Source: Parapedobacter pyrenivorans
GTDB taxonomy: Bacteria; Bacteroidota; Bacteroidia; Sphingobacteriales; Sphingobacteriaceae
Assembly: GCF_014636865.1 (NCBI RefSeq)
Contig: NZ_BMER01000001.1
Coordinates: 220,103 to 284,102, forward strand
DNA length: 64,000 bases
Reading direction: 5' to 3'
This document shows, in pieces, positions 16,506 through 24,520 of this stretch. Each line of letters starts with the position of its first letter. Positions within the stretch are counted from its first letter, which is position 1. A program made the translations under genes and the position numbers. The notes under the pieces were generated by a model. The model worked only from the letters and a program-made list of their open reading frames with translations. It was not told the DNA's origin and ran no database searches.

Positions 16506-16660
16506 AACTGGAATTGATTCGCTCCGCTTCCGATTCCTAGGTTTCGTCTGCAACTGCATAAATCAAATGGTAGGGCGTTTAGTGAACTGGAATCGATTCG
16601 CCTCCAATTCCTAGGTTTCGTCCGCAACTGCATGAATTAAATTAAGAGGGCTGGGCGTGA
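16506..16660. repeat. Tandem direct repeat (79 and 75 bp) with inverted ends
   Basis: Two similar copies begin with AACTGGAAT at 16506 and 16585. Each contains ATTCCTAGGTTTCGT followed by CGCAACTGCAT or TGCAACTGCAT, and each ends with a GGGCG...GTGAACTG junction. A third copy starts at 16660 and breaks off at the stop of the next gene. Copy 1 has about 5 extra bases after GATTCGC. ATTTATGCAGTTGC (16487-16500) and GCAACTGCATAAAT (16549-16562) are also perfect inverted repeats. The block fills the gap between the phosphodiesterase stop and the helicase start and looks like a small non-coding repeat element. Confidence 0.8.
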
Positions 16661-16667
16661 ACTGCAC

Positions 16668-17546
16668 CTAATGAATAGCTCTTGCTACTTCAATCGGCAA
16701 ATCGGACTCTAGGATGGAAGCACCATCGGCAAAGATGGCGCGATATGCATTGGCACGCGCCTCTTCTGTTTCGAGTTTGTCATACGTAGGAGCCGCAGAA
16801 ATCATGCACATCACCCCCTCGGCATTCAATAACCGGTACAATTCTTGGTTCTCCGGTTTGATTTTCGGGCCAATATAGACGATCATACGGTTAAAAGGAA
16901 TTCCCGCTGCTTTGTATTCCTGAAATTTTTCTATGGTCAGCATGTGAGCGGACAGCATTTGGTTACTGTTCTGATCGAGGTAGTAGCGCGCTTCCTCTGG
17001 CGAATGGACGGTAACCATGACAAACGCATAGGCGTTATGCTTGCGGATGATCTCCGCGGTCTGCTCCAGCGGCAGATCTTTATGATCGAGATTCAGCACC
17101 GTTTTACCCCTTGCCCATTCGATCGCCGCAGCCAACGTCGGAATACAGTGGTCGGTCTCATTGCCATTGCGGTCTTTCAGTCGCAGTTGCTTCACGTGCT
17201 CCCACGTATAATCGGCCAGCTTACCCGTGCCGGTAGTCGTCCGATCGAGCGTCGCATCGTGCATGAGCACGACCACACCATCTTTGGCAAGGCGTGGGTC
17301 GATCTCAAAGAAGGCCGGTGTATGTCGCAACACAGCTTCCATGCCTTCGATGGAATTTTCGGTCAGCCCTTGCTCAATGGTTCCCCGGTGTCCGCTGATG
17401 ACCTTTTTTCCTTTCTTATATTTAAAAAAACGGTGCAATTGCTTCGGCGACTTAAAATCCAGGCGGTGAAGGGACTGCTCCTGTGCAGAAGACTGCGACC
17501 CGACCGTCAAAAACAATAAAATCCCGACTAAAAAGCGTGTATTCAT
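16668..17546 (-). CDS. Exported glycerophosphodiester phosphodiesterase family protein (copy 1)
   Basis: A 292-residue protein with a signal peptide (MNTRFLVGILLFLTVGSQSSAQ) and the GDPD TIM-barrel domain. The family signature is intact: SGHRGT near the start with the catalytic His, then EIDPRLAKDGVVVLMHDATLDRTT with the metal-binding Glu and Asp and the second catalytic His. GDPD enzymes split glycerophosphodiesters to glycerol 3-phosphate and an alcohol, and some act on teichoic acids. The ATG at 17546 was chosen because it begins the signal peptide; the longer frame overlaps the upstream gene. It is the last gene of the SusCD, MFS and kinase row. It is only distantly similar to copy 2 at 21.0 kb, so the two are not a recent duplication. 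Confidence 0.9.
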   Translation of the reverse strand: MNTRFLVGILLFLTVGSQSSAQEQSLHRLDFKSPKQLHRFFKYKKGKKVISGHRGTIEQGLTENSIEGMEAVLRHTPAFFEIDPRLAKDGVVVLMHDATLDRTTTGTGKLADYTWEHVKQLRLKDRNGNETDHCIPTLAAAIEWARGKTVLNLDHKDLPLEQTAEIIRKHNAYAFVMVTVHSPEEARYYLDQNSNQMLSAHMLTIEKFQEYKAAGIPFNRMIVYIGPKIKPENQELYRLLNAEGVMCMISAAPTYDKLETEEARANAYRAIFADGASILESDLPIEVARAIH

Positions 17547-17557
17547 GGTTTTATTTT

Positions 17558-18154
17558 TTATGCATTCAATTTCAATAGCGAAAAACCTTCCTGATCGCCA
17601 AATCGGATGATTGTAATCGCCGAATTCTCCTGTACGATCCGTCGGTAGTATTTCAGGGGCATTCCCAGTTTCCATGCGAGGTACAGCCGGTTTACCCCGT
17701 TGTGGGCCACCACCAATACATGTTGTCCATCGTGTTTTTGCATCATCTCTGTAAAGAAATCATCGAATCGGTGCACCACGTCAAATGCGGTATCACCAGA
17801 ACCACCAGCCTGCGTGCGGTCTGGCGATTTGCTCCACGAATTCCAAAGCGATGGATCTTCCGCCACAAATTCCTGCCGGGTCTTACCTTCCCACGCACCA
17901 AAGTCAAGCTCGATCAGCCGAGGGTCCTTGACTACGGGCAACTGACTGCCGCTGGCAATTTCGGCAGTGCGGTACGCGCGTTTCAAAGGAGACGCATAAA
18001 CGGCATCAATCGGATGCCCATGCAATGCTTCCGCTACACGCTGTGCCTGCAAAATCCCCTTTTCTGTTAACTCGGCATCTGTCCTTCCACAGTAGCGGTT
18101 CCCATCGGCGTTGTAGGTTGTTTCTCCATGTCGGAGCAAGTAGACAGTCAACAT
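17558..18154 (-). CDS. Histidine phosphatase (phosphoglycerate mutase-like)
   Basis: A 198-residue protein of the histidine phosphatase superfamily, cofactor-dependent phosphoglycerate mutase branch. The catalytic RHG is in YLLRHGETTYN, followed by the family CGRTDAELTEKG; LDFGAWEGKTRQE carries the catalytic Glu region and VVAHNGVNR the second His. Small members of this type (CobC/GpmB-like) are usually phosphatases of small phosphorylated metabolites, not mutases. It has no signal peptide and so acts in the cytoplasm. The ATG at 18154 lies 2 bases after the stop of the kinase gene, so it is part of the same operon and could remove phosphate from a kinase product or a GDPD product. Confidence 0.88.
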   Translation of the reverse strand: MLTVYLLRHGETTYNADGNRYCGRTDAELTEKGILQAQRVAEALHGHPIDAVYASPLKRAYRTAEIASGSQLPVVKDPRLIELDFGAWEGKTRQEFVAEDPSLWNSWSKSPDRTQAGGSGDTAFDVVHRFDDFFTEMMQKHDGQHVLVVAHNGVNRLYLAWKLGMPLKYYRRIVQENSAITIIRFGDQEGFSLLKLNA

Positions 18155-18156
18155 AT

Positions 18157-19590
18157 TCAAATATATTTTCGTTTCTTCAATTCGTCAACAAACCGATGGT
18201 AATTGAGTTCGTAAACTTTTGCCAACTCCGGATCGGGCTCAATGCTCCGTTCAATGGCAGTCATCCGGTCAGCGGCTTCGGCAATGGACGTGAAGTGCGC
18301 CTTCGATGCCGCCGCGATGGCCGCTCCGACCGCTCCGCTGGCTTCCTTGCATTTGTAAATGGGCAGATGAAGCACATTGCTACGGATGGTCAGCCACACA
18401 TCGCTGTTGCTGCCGCCCCCGGCTGTGTACACGGCCGCAGGGCGTTCGCCCGATAGTTGCTCAATCAATTCATACGCAAGCCGCTCGATGTAGGCAACAC
18501 CCTCCATGCATGCGGCAAAACGTTGGGCCGGTGAAGCGCTTTCAGGCATAAACCCTTTCGCTTGGGGCGCAATAAACGGGAACCGCTCACCGGCTTGCTT
18601 AAGCGGCCAAGCCAACAATCCTGTAGGAATAAGATTCGCCGCAATTTCATTCAACTGCTGTAAATCCGTACCGAAGTCGGTCATTACCCAATCCGCCCCC
18701 GTATTACTAGCGCCTCCGGGCATCCAGTACCCATCGGGATGCCGATGGCTATATAATCTCCCATCCGGGTCGTGCACAGCTTTTTCGGTCACGCCTTTTA
18801 TCACCAGTGTCGTTCCAATCGTCGTGTTCCAATAGCCAGGTTTCACAGCGCCTGATGCCACTTGCGATGCGCAGCCATCGGTCATGCCCGCAACGACCTG
18901 CACATGGGGCATCCGCCACCGCGCCGCCCACTCCTCGCACAGCTTCCCAATGGGCGTACCCGAGGGAACCACTTCTTGGAACCATCCGCGCTGCAGCGGG
19001 AGCTCGGCCGTGAGATAATCCGGCCACTTGAACCGGGCCACGTCGTATCCTGACTTCAACGCATTGGTATAATCGGTCACGTCGAATCGTCCGGACAGCA
19101 TCCCCGTGATATAGTCGGCAGCGTGGATCCATTTGTGGATTTTCGCGGCCTTTTCCGGATAGTTTTCGATAAACCAAACCATCTTAGACAGTCCGCTCGA
19201 CGCGTTGAATCCAGTATAGCCATCGGACACATGGCGCTCGGCCAATGCCTTGACCTTACGACCAACATCCATTGACCGTAGGTCACTATACATGATGGCC
19301 GGATGTAGCGGGCGGTTCGCGTGGTCAACCGGTATAACCGTACCCGAGGTCGAGTCTACACCAATGGCGACAACCTGGTAAGCATCGTGTCGTGCCTGCC
19401 AGATAGCACCTAGTTCGTCCATCACTTCCAGCGTGTTATTCCACCAATCGTTTGGCGATTGCTCCATTCGGGAACCTGCGGTAAGGATAAACTGGCGTGA
19501 CGCCTCCCCCAGCACTTCACCGGTTTCCGTCACCAAAGACGCGCGTACTCCTTGTGTGCCTACGTCAATTCCAATAAAACATTGCTGCAT
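18157..19590 (-). CDS. FGGY family carbohydrate kinase (kinase A, pentulose kinase-like)
   Basis: A 477-residue sugar kinase of the FGGY group (two RNase-H-like domains). The N-terminal phosphate-binding loop is IGIDVGTQGVRASLV; GVDSTSGTVIPVD and SDLRSMD follow. The substrate-site aspartate is in AGMTDGCASQVASGAV and the C-terminal ATP-binding signature is YTAGGGSNSDVWL. The element GGASNTGADW is one I associate with the D-ribulose kinase-like branch, but the assignment is not firm; the family also covers xylulose, glycerol, gluconate and erythritol kinases. It phosphorylates a carbohydrate or polyol in the cytoplasm. It is separated from kinase B by only 2 bases. The presence of a polyol-permease-type transporter suggests a pentulose or polyol as substrate. 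Confidence 0.9.
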   Translation of the reverse strand: MQQCFIGIDVGTQGVRASLVTETGEVLGEASRQFILTAGSRMEQSPNDWWNNTLEVMDELGAIWQARHDAYQVVAIGVDSTSGTVIPVDHANRPLHPAIMYSDLRSMDVGRKVKALAERHVSDGYTGFNASSGLSKMVWFIENYPEKAAKIHKWIHAADYITGMLSGRFDVTDYTNALKSGYDVARFKWPDYLTAELPLQRGWFQEVVPSGTPIGKLCEEWAARWRMPHVQVVAGMTDGCASQVASGAVKPGYWNTTIGTTLVIKGVTEKAVHDPDGRLYSHRHPDGYWMPGGASNTGADWVMTDFGTDLQQLNEIAANLIPTGLLAWPLKQAGERFPFIAPQAKGFMPESASPAQRFAACMEGVAYIERLAYELIEQLSGERPAAVYTAGGGSNSDVWLTIRSNVLHLPIYKCKEASGAVGAAIAAASKAHFTSIAEAADRMTAIERSIEPDPELAKVYELNYHRFVDELKKRKYI

Positions 19591-19592
19591 CC

Positions 19593-21044
19593 CTAGCTAA
19601 TTTGGCTGAATGTGTGCCGAGCGCGCTTCCACTCGGCATACAATTCCAGAAACTGCTCGCGGTTTTGCGGCGTTACCTCATCCAGCAACTCGAGTGCGGC
19701 GCCTTGTTGGCCAGTCGCCTCTGCACAGATGAATGCACCACCTAATACCGATGATTGTCTATATGTATTACAAATCCGGACGTTCTTGTTCGTGAGGTTA
19801 GCGATGAACTGGCGGAGCTTGCGGCTTTGCACGCCACCACCGCATGCCCATATGTAATCGCGGTTATGTGGGGCCACCTTGTCCAGCACCTTATAATTCT
19901 CATAAATGCTACATGCGATGTCCCACAGGATCGCAAACACGAATCCACCGCGAGTGAGTTGGTGCGAAACGGGCGCATTAAAGATAAAGCCGCCCTTGGT
20001 AAGGGGCGTATCCTCGTCGGCCACCAATGAACCCAAGGAAGCCATACATTGCGAGTACGATGTCTCATCCAGCTCTTGCTCGATGATTTCATAGTCTTCA
20101 TTGGGATAGAATATTTCCCTGAGACGTTGGTAATTCAGTCCGGTAACGCCGGCATTGGCCTCCAACATAAAACTATCCGCATCGATATGCCGCCCGGTCC
20201 ACGTACGTTGCTGTTCGTCGGTAATATAGGCATCAACCACTTTGATGATCGGCGTTGTCGTACCGGATACGATGACCACATCGTCCCGCTCCGGCTTGGT
20301 GCTGTGCACCGCCAATTGAGTATCCGCACCGCCCACAACCACCAATGCATCGACGGCAATACCCCACTCCTGCGCGATATCGGCTCGGATATTGCCCAAC
20401 ACCTGTCCCGAAGACTTCAAAGGGGGCAGTAACGACATCGGCAAGTCAAATACGCTGCAAAGGTTTGCTGACCACGCTCCGGCATTCACATCATACAATA
20501 GCGTTTCTGACGCTTGGGAATGTTCGTAGCCGAGAACACCGGAAAATTGGAACTGCACCCAGTCGCTGATACTGGTAAACGAAGCAATGCGATTCCAGAG
20601 ATCGGGCTTCCGCTCGCGCAATCCCACTAGTTTTAGCGCCGAGAACAAGGCCGTAGGGTAACGACCTGTTAAGGCATACATCCGATTTTTGTCGTTAATC
20701 ATTGATTCCCATTCCCTGCCGCGGTTGTCGTGGTTGGACATACCGATAATCGGGTTGCCTTCCCTGTCCAGTGCCACCAACCCTTCGCGCTGGCTGGTTG
20801 CGGTCAGTGCCGCAATATGTACATTACTTGCTACAGCGAGTACTTTTTCCGTCAACAGCTTAATTTGTTGCCATAACTGCGTCGGGTTGAAAGCGATTGA
20901 ATCTGGGTAGTCATCGTCTTTTTGGTAACGTAGATTCTCGCGCTGGAGGGCCAATAACTCCCCTTTTGTTGAGACAATGGCCGCCCGCACGTTGCCCGTG
21001 CCGATATCGACAATTAAATAGGCCTGTTGTGTCATGTTATTCAT
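19593..21044 (-). CDS. FGGY family carbohydrate kinase (kinase B, LsrK-like)
   Basis: A second FGGY kinase, 483 residues, with low similarity to kinase A. The phosphate loop is LIVDIGTGNVRAAIV; the TATSQREGLVALD segment and NHDNRGREW resemble the autoinducer-2 kinase (LsrK) branch in that region. VVGGADTQLAVHS holds the conserved active-site aspartate and WACGGGVQSRKL the ATP-binding part. I would not call it LsrK, as no lsr transport or processing genes are present. Alternative starts at 21044 and 21035 are both ATG. It begins 9 bases after the phosphodiesterase stop, inside the operon. Two different kinases side by side suggest two phosphorylation steps or two substrates. Confidence 0.88.
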   Translation of the reverse strand: MNNMTQQAYLIVDIGTGNVRAAIVSTKGELLALQRENLRYQKDDDYPDSIAFNPTQLWQQIKLLTEKVLAVASNVHIAALTATSQREGLVALDREGNPIIGMSNHDNRGREWESMINDKNRMYALTGRYPTALFSALKLVGLRERKPDLWNRIASFTSISDWVQFQFSGVLGYEHSQASETLLYDVNAGAWSANLCSVFDLPMSLLPPLKSSGQVLGNIRADIAQEWGIAVDALVVVGGADTQLAVHSTKPERDDVVIVSGTTTPIIKVVDAYITDEQQRTWTGRHIDADSFMLEANAGVTGLNYQRLREIFYPNEDYEIIEQELDETSYSQCMASLGSLVADEDTPLTKGGFIFNAPVSHQLTRGGFVFAILWDIACSIYENYKVLDKVAPHNRDYIWACGGGVQSRKLRQFIANLTNKNVRICNTYRQSSVLGGAFICAEATGQQGAALELLDEVTPQNREQFLELYAEWKRARHTFSQIS

Positions 21045-21053
21045 GTTCCGTTA

Positions 21054-21965
21054 TTATGGCGTTTGTTCTTTAATAGCTGCTAGGGATGTCATCGGGAAAT
21101 CCGAAATAACCCGGTGTACGCCAAGTGCTGAAATTCTTTTGATCTCGTTATAGTCGTTGCAGTTACCGATGATGAGTTCGGTCCCGATCTCCTTGCATGC
21201 CGCTACCAATTCAGTGTCGATGTAAGCCGCATTGATAGAGTAGAAATCGGGAACAAAGCCAAGCCATTCCAAATTATCTTCCAGTGACGTTTTGGCCTTG
21301 GCCAGAAACGCCAGCTTAACGCTTGGGAATTGCCTGTGGAGTATTTGAAGTGTCCGTGGATCAAAAGACTGTACGATTATCCGGTTGCTGATACCTTTTT
21401 CCTCCACAACCTGCATCATCAGGCGCACAAATTCGGCGGGACCGGGATGATTAACCCCATCCGTTTTCGGGTTCAGCTTGGTTTCTATAAAGTAGCGCGG
21501 GGCCTCCAAGCCTTGCGCTGCGGCATGCCGCTCGACCGAGTCGACCAATTCGCTCAACAACGGAATATATGCGGTATACCGTTCCTGTTTGGGAAAGTCA
21601 GGATTCGGTCTCTTGCCCACGTCATACGACCGGATGTCAGCATAGTCCATTCGGTAGAGCACATGCTTCTCTTCTTTCACCATCGAACTTCCGTCTGCTT
21701 TCTCAGTGATTTTTGTATTGATCACCGCATCATGACTCACGATTACATTTTTATCCCTACTAATGGCCAGGTCAAGCTCCAATACAGCTCCGTAATGAAG
21801 CGTTTTCTTCATTGCTTGGATCGTATTTTCCGGATGTAGGCCCCGAAACCCGCGGTGTGCATAGACTTCCATCGGTGACTGGCCGATTACCGTTTGGCCG
21901 CATGCCAGGCACAACACCATCGCAAACATTAGGCTCCGTAACAAAGTAATAGCTATTGGTTTCAC
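21054..21965 (-). CDS. Exported glycerophosphodiester phosphodiesterase family protein (copy 2)
   Basis: A 303-residue GDPD family protein with a signal peptide (basic start, hydrophobic LLRSLMFAMVLCLACG, then TVIGQS). The domain begins at VYAHRGFRGLHPENT, with the catalytic His and Arg, followed by LELDLAISRDKNVIVSHDAVI with the acidic metal ligands and the second His. FIETKLNP is a later family element. The start codon is GTG (21965), one base after the previous stop; the next ATG would cut away half of the signal peptide. It should work in the periplasm or outside, releasing phosphorylated glycerol or polyol and an alcohol. It is the only enzyme in the operon besides copy 1 that is clearly exported. 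Confidence 0.9.
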   Translation of the reverse strand: MKPIAITLLRSLMFAMVLCLACGQTVIGQSPMEVYAHRGFRGLHPENTIQAMKKTLHYGAVLELDLAISRDKNVIVSHDAVINTKITEKADGSSMVKEEKHVLYRMDYADIRSYDVGKRPNPDFPKQERYTAYIPLLSELVDSVERHAAAQGLEAPRYFIETKLNPKTDGVNHPGPAEFVRLMMQVVEEKGISNRIIVQSFDPRTLQILHRQFPSVKLAFLAKAKTSLEDNLEWLGFVPDFYSINAAYIDTELVAACKEIGTELIIGNCNDYNEIKRISALGVHRVISDFPMTSLAAIKEQTP

Positions 21966-21966
21966 A

Positions 21967-22980
21967 CTAAGATCCTTCCTTCAAAGTAACTGTTAAGTCA
22001 TCTCGGTTAACGAGTTGTTTAATATCTTTTTTATCTCGCTTAAAATAATCCCCCAACACTCGGTTCATGATAGCTACGTGATGATCCTCTACCTCATGCG
22101 TGGCTCCAGCGATATGGGGAGTGGCGAGCACGTTCGGATGCCTGATCAGGCGGTAGTCCTTTTCATCAGGCGGCTCATGATTAAACACGTCCAATATAGC
22201 CCCTCGGATTTTACCGCTTTCCAGTACATCCAGTAAAGCATCTCGATCGACGACAATCGCCCGTGCCGTATTGACAAATATCGCATCCGGTTTCATCAAT
22301 GACAAGAGGTCGGCACCAATCATGCCTTTCGTCCCGTCCGTTACCGGCAAATGTATCGCTACGATATCGCTTGAGCCGAAAAGTTCTTCCAACGATTGTT
22401 TCTTGTATAATGGATCGTTCGCCGTATAGAACGGGTCGAAATACGTGATTTCGCAGGGGAAGGTTTTCAATATCTGTGCAATGGTTTGGGCCACCGCGCC
22501 GAAACCGACCATGCCCACTTGCTTTCCTGCCAGTTCGTTACCCTTGAATTGCAGGTATGCCGTATGGGCCCCGTTGCCCCATTTACCCGCTTCCAGCCAT
22601 TCGACCCCCTGCCTTGCTTTCCGCAAAAAGGAAATGATATTGGCGATAAACAACTCGGCCACAGCTTGGGCATTCCGCGCCGGCGTGTTGAAAACAGGTA
22701 TGCCCTTCTGGGTCGCCACATCTACCGCCACATTGGAAGGCGTACCGCGGCATACACCGATGAATTTTAAGTCTGAATGGGCGTGAATCACCGCTGCTGT
22801 CACCTCATCATGCTCTGTAATCAATGCCTCGGCTTGTGATTCATGTAGTAAATCAATGAGCTCGTCGGGCCGATACCCCCTTCCATGTGTTTTCCAAGGT
22901 TTATAAACAACCTCGCCAAATAGTTGCGCCAACTCTTCCCTGCCTTTCTCGTGATAAGGCGCCGTAACCAATATCCTCAT
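21967..22980 (-). CDS. D-2-hydroxyacid dehydrogenase (phosphoglycerate dehydrogenase-like)
   Basis: A 337-residue NAD-dependent D-isomer-specific 2-hydroxyacid dehydrogenase. The Rossmann motif is MVGFGAVAQTIAQIL, and the catalytic triad is present: Arg in NTARAIVVD, Glu in FNHEPP and His in TPHIAGATHE. The N-terminal part shows the family's flanking catalytic domain with VCRGTPSNVAVD, where CRG...N matches the substrate loop of PGDH-like enzymes. It lacks the regulatory ACT domain of biosynthetic SerA. In an operon with sugar kinases and a polyol permease it is probably catabolic, acting on a phosphorylated or free sugar acid; the true substrate is unknown. One base separates its stop from the next gene's start. 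Confidence 0.88.
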   Translation of the reverse strand: MRILVTAPYHEKGREELAQLFGEVVYKPWKTHGRGYRPDELIDLLHESQAEALITEHDEVTAAVIHAHSDLKFIGVCRGTPSNVAVDVATQKGIPVFNTPARNAQAVAELFIANIISFLRKARQGVEWLEAGKWGNGAHTAYLQFKGNELAGKQVGMVGFGAVAQTIAQILKTFPCEITYFDPFYTANDPLYKKQSLEELFGSSDIVAIHLPVTDGTKGMIGADLLSLMKPDAIFVNTARAIVVDRDALLDVLESGKIRGAILDVFNHEPPDEKDYRLIRHPNVLATPHIAGATHEVEDHHVAIMNRVLGDYFKRDKKDIKQLVNRDDLTVTLKEGS

Positions 22981-23019
22981 AAAAATGTCATGTTAATTAT
23001 AAATTCTCCTTTGTTCGCG

Positions 23020-24294
23020 TCAAATACGCGCAATGCCCCTTTGCGTCTCTCCTGTGTTTTCGGACTTGGGTAACGTGATAAACTTCGTAAGCAATGCGCT
23101 CAGGAAGTACAAGCCTGCCAACACCCAAATCACCCCTTCATCACCAATAACTCCGATTAATACGCCCACGATGGCGGGACCCACAAAAACCGGAAGGCCA
23201 GCGCCGAGGTTTAGGATCGCCATGGCCGCCCCCTTATCTTTTTTAACGAGGGACGGCACTAATGCTGATAGCGGTACATAACCGGCAAGCAGTCCGCCCC
23301 AAAGTACACCGCAAAACAGGACGGCCCAATAATCGCCGCCAAACCAGACTGGGGAATAGAAAAACAGCAGGGTGGTCAGGCCACACCCCACACCACCGAA
23401 CCACATAATGGTGTTCTGCCAGCCCATCCGATCACCCACAAACCCGAAGATGAGGTTAAATGCAATGTTACTGGTGAAAATGGTGCCCCATATCTGCAGC
23501 CATTCGATGGTACTGAACCCGTGGGTGGCCATGTAAATGGGCAAGAACACCGGAAAGGCAAATTGCGCGGTGGTATTGATTACCCGCACAATCCCCCCGA
23601 TAAGTACTTTGGGCTCTTCTTTGACGATGGTCAAGCCTTTAAGCAACTCTTTGGTTTTCGAACCCGCATTGCCGGATGGAACGAACTTATCTTTATTCAT
23701 CACAAGGGCGAAAAACGCACCTATCAATACCCAGAATATGGAACTCCATAACGTATTGTGATAGCCAAGCGCTTCGATCGCCCAACTGGAATAGTAAGCC
23801 CCGAACACATTGAGCCCACCGGTGAACACGAACCAGAACCACCCCACAGCCCTCCCCAATTTGCTTTGAGGCGTACGGTAGGTGATCCAAACTAAAAACG
23901 AATAAGCAAACAGCGGGTAGGCAAACCCGCGAATAGCATAGGTAATTAACATCACGGGGTAATCTAGGTTCTGCATACCAAGGCCCACGAAACCGACCGT
24001 CCCAATAATGTACAGCAATAAGCCAAGGAGCATGGCTTTCCGTGGCCCATACCCCTCGGCGAGTACACCGGAAAACCACGATGAAATGGCGATGGTAATT
24101 CCATATACAGTAAACAATAAGGCAGATTGCTGCATGGAAAGCCCATGTTCAATTAAATAAGGACTTAGCCAGCCTTGCTCCACGCCATCGCCCATCATAA
24201 AGATGATGATGCCGAGGTAACCCCAAGCGAGGGGTTTGGGGAGGCCTGATCCAGAAAAAAAATCCGGTTTCGCTTGTCGTGTATTCATAAACAT
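23020..24294 (-). CDS. MFS transporter, polyol permease family (RbtT/DalT-like)
   Basis: A 424-residue inner-membrane protein with 12 predicted helices. The early segment KPLAWGYLGIIIFMMGDGVEQGWLSPYL, then TVYGITIAISSWFSGVLAE and YAIRGFAYPLFAYSFLVW, closely follow the order and wording of the ribitol and D-arabinitol transporters RbtT and DalT (for example GDG.E..., YGIRGFAYPLF.YSF). Polyol permeases import sugar alcohols by proton symport. It is the first gene after SusD in the transcription direction but has its own promoter and a striking palindrome over it, and SusCD ends in a terminator before it. It probably feeds the two kinases. The exact polyol cannot be told. Confidence 0.9.
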   Translation of the reverse strand: MFMNTRQAKPDFFSGSGLPKPLAWGYLGIIIFMMGDGVEQGWLSPYLIEHGLSMQQSALLFTVYGITIAISSWFSGVLAEGYGPRKAMLLGLLLYIIGTVGFVGLGMQNLDYPVMLITYAIRGFAYPLFAYSFLVWITYRTPQSKLGRAVGWFWFVFTGGLNVFGAYYSSWAIEALGYHNTLWSSIFWVLIGAFFALVMNKDKFVPSGNAGSKTKELLKGLTIVKEEPKVLIGGIVRVINTTAQFAFPVFLPIYMATHGFSTIEWLQIWGTIFTSNIAFNLIFGFVGDRMGWQNTIMWFGGVGCGLTTLLFFYSPVWFGGDYWAVLFCGVLWGGLLAGYVPLSALVPSLVKKDKGAAMAILNLGAGLPVFVGPAIVGVLIGVIGDEGVIWVLAGLYFLSALLTKFITLPKSENTGETQRGIARI

Positions 24295-24332
24295 CTTAAT
24301 TGGTTATTGCCACTAATAAAAGTAAATATAAG

Positions 24333-24370
24333 CAAATATAATATTATTAAACATTAATAATATTATATTT
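24333..24370 (-). promoter_or_regulatory. Promoter of the polyol operon covered by a perfect palindrome
   Basis: AAATATAATATTATTAA (24334-24350) and its exact reverse complement (24354-24370) are separated by ACA, a 17-bp perfect palindrome in 37 bases. On the minus strand the TATATTTG of the -7 element (24333-24340, TAnnTTTG) overlaps the arm nearest the gene, and the other arm covers the -33 position. The -7 box is 39 bases before the MFS start. This arrangement is typical of a repressor operator. The likely binder is the DeoR-type regulator at 30.3 kb. Confidence 0.7.
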
Positions 24371-24460
24371 AATTTTATTTAACTAAATACTGCTTAACCA
24401 ACATATTCACCCAACAACGAAATCATATTGACTGGGCCTCTTCATGCGAGAGTTCGCGTT

Positions 24461-24503
24461 AAAAAATCGTTAGCGCCCGTCCCTTTCTGGGCCAGACGCT
24501 AAC
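24461..24503 (-). terminator. Intrinsic terminator of the SusCD pair
   Basis: GTTAGCG (24469-24475) and CGCTAAC (24497-24503) pair perfectly, and the stem continues with CCC/GGG and three mismatches to about 15 pairs with a 5-base loop. On the minus strand it is followed by GATTTTTT (24461-24468). It starts 18 bases after the susD stop and separates susCD from the permease operon. Confidence 0.8.
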
Positions 24504-24520
24504 AATCGCTTTGGTTTCAC

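Noticed and set aside
16409..16633. Open frame reading through the repeat next to the helicase start, beginning like the helicase's extended N-terminus
   Set aside because: Similarity to the extended helicase N-terminus only reflects the tandem DNA repeat; neither is a likely protein.
19593..21044. Kinase B as a true autoinducer-2 kinase (LsrK)
   Set aside because: Only local similarity in the N-terminal domain; no LsrR, LsrF/G or AI-2 transport genes, while polyol permease and GDPDs point elsewhere.
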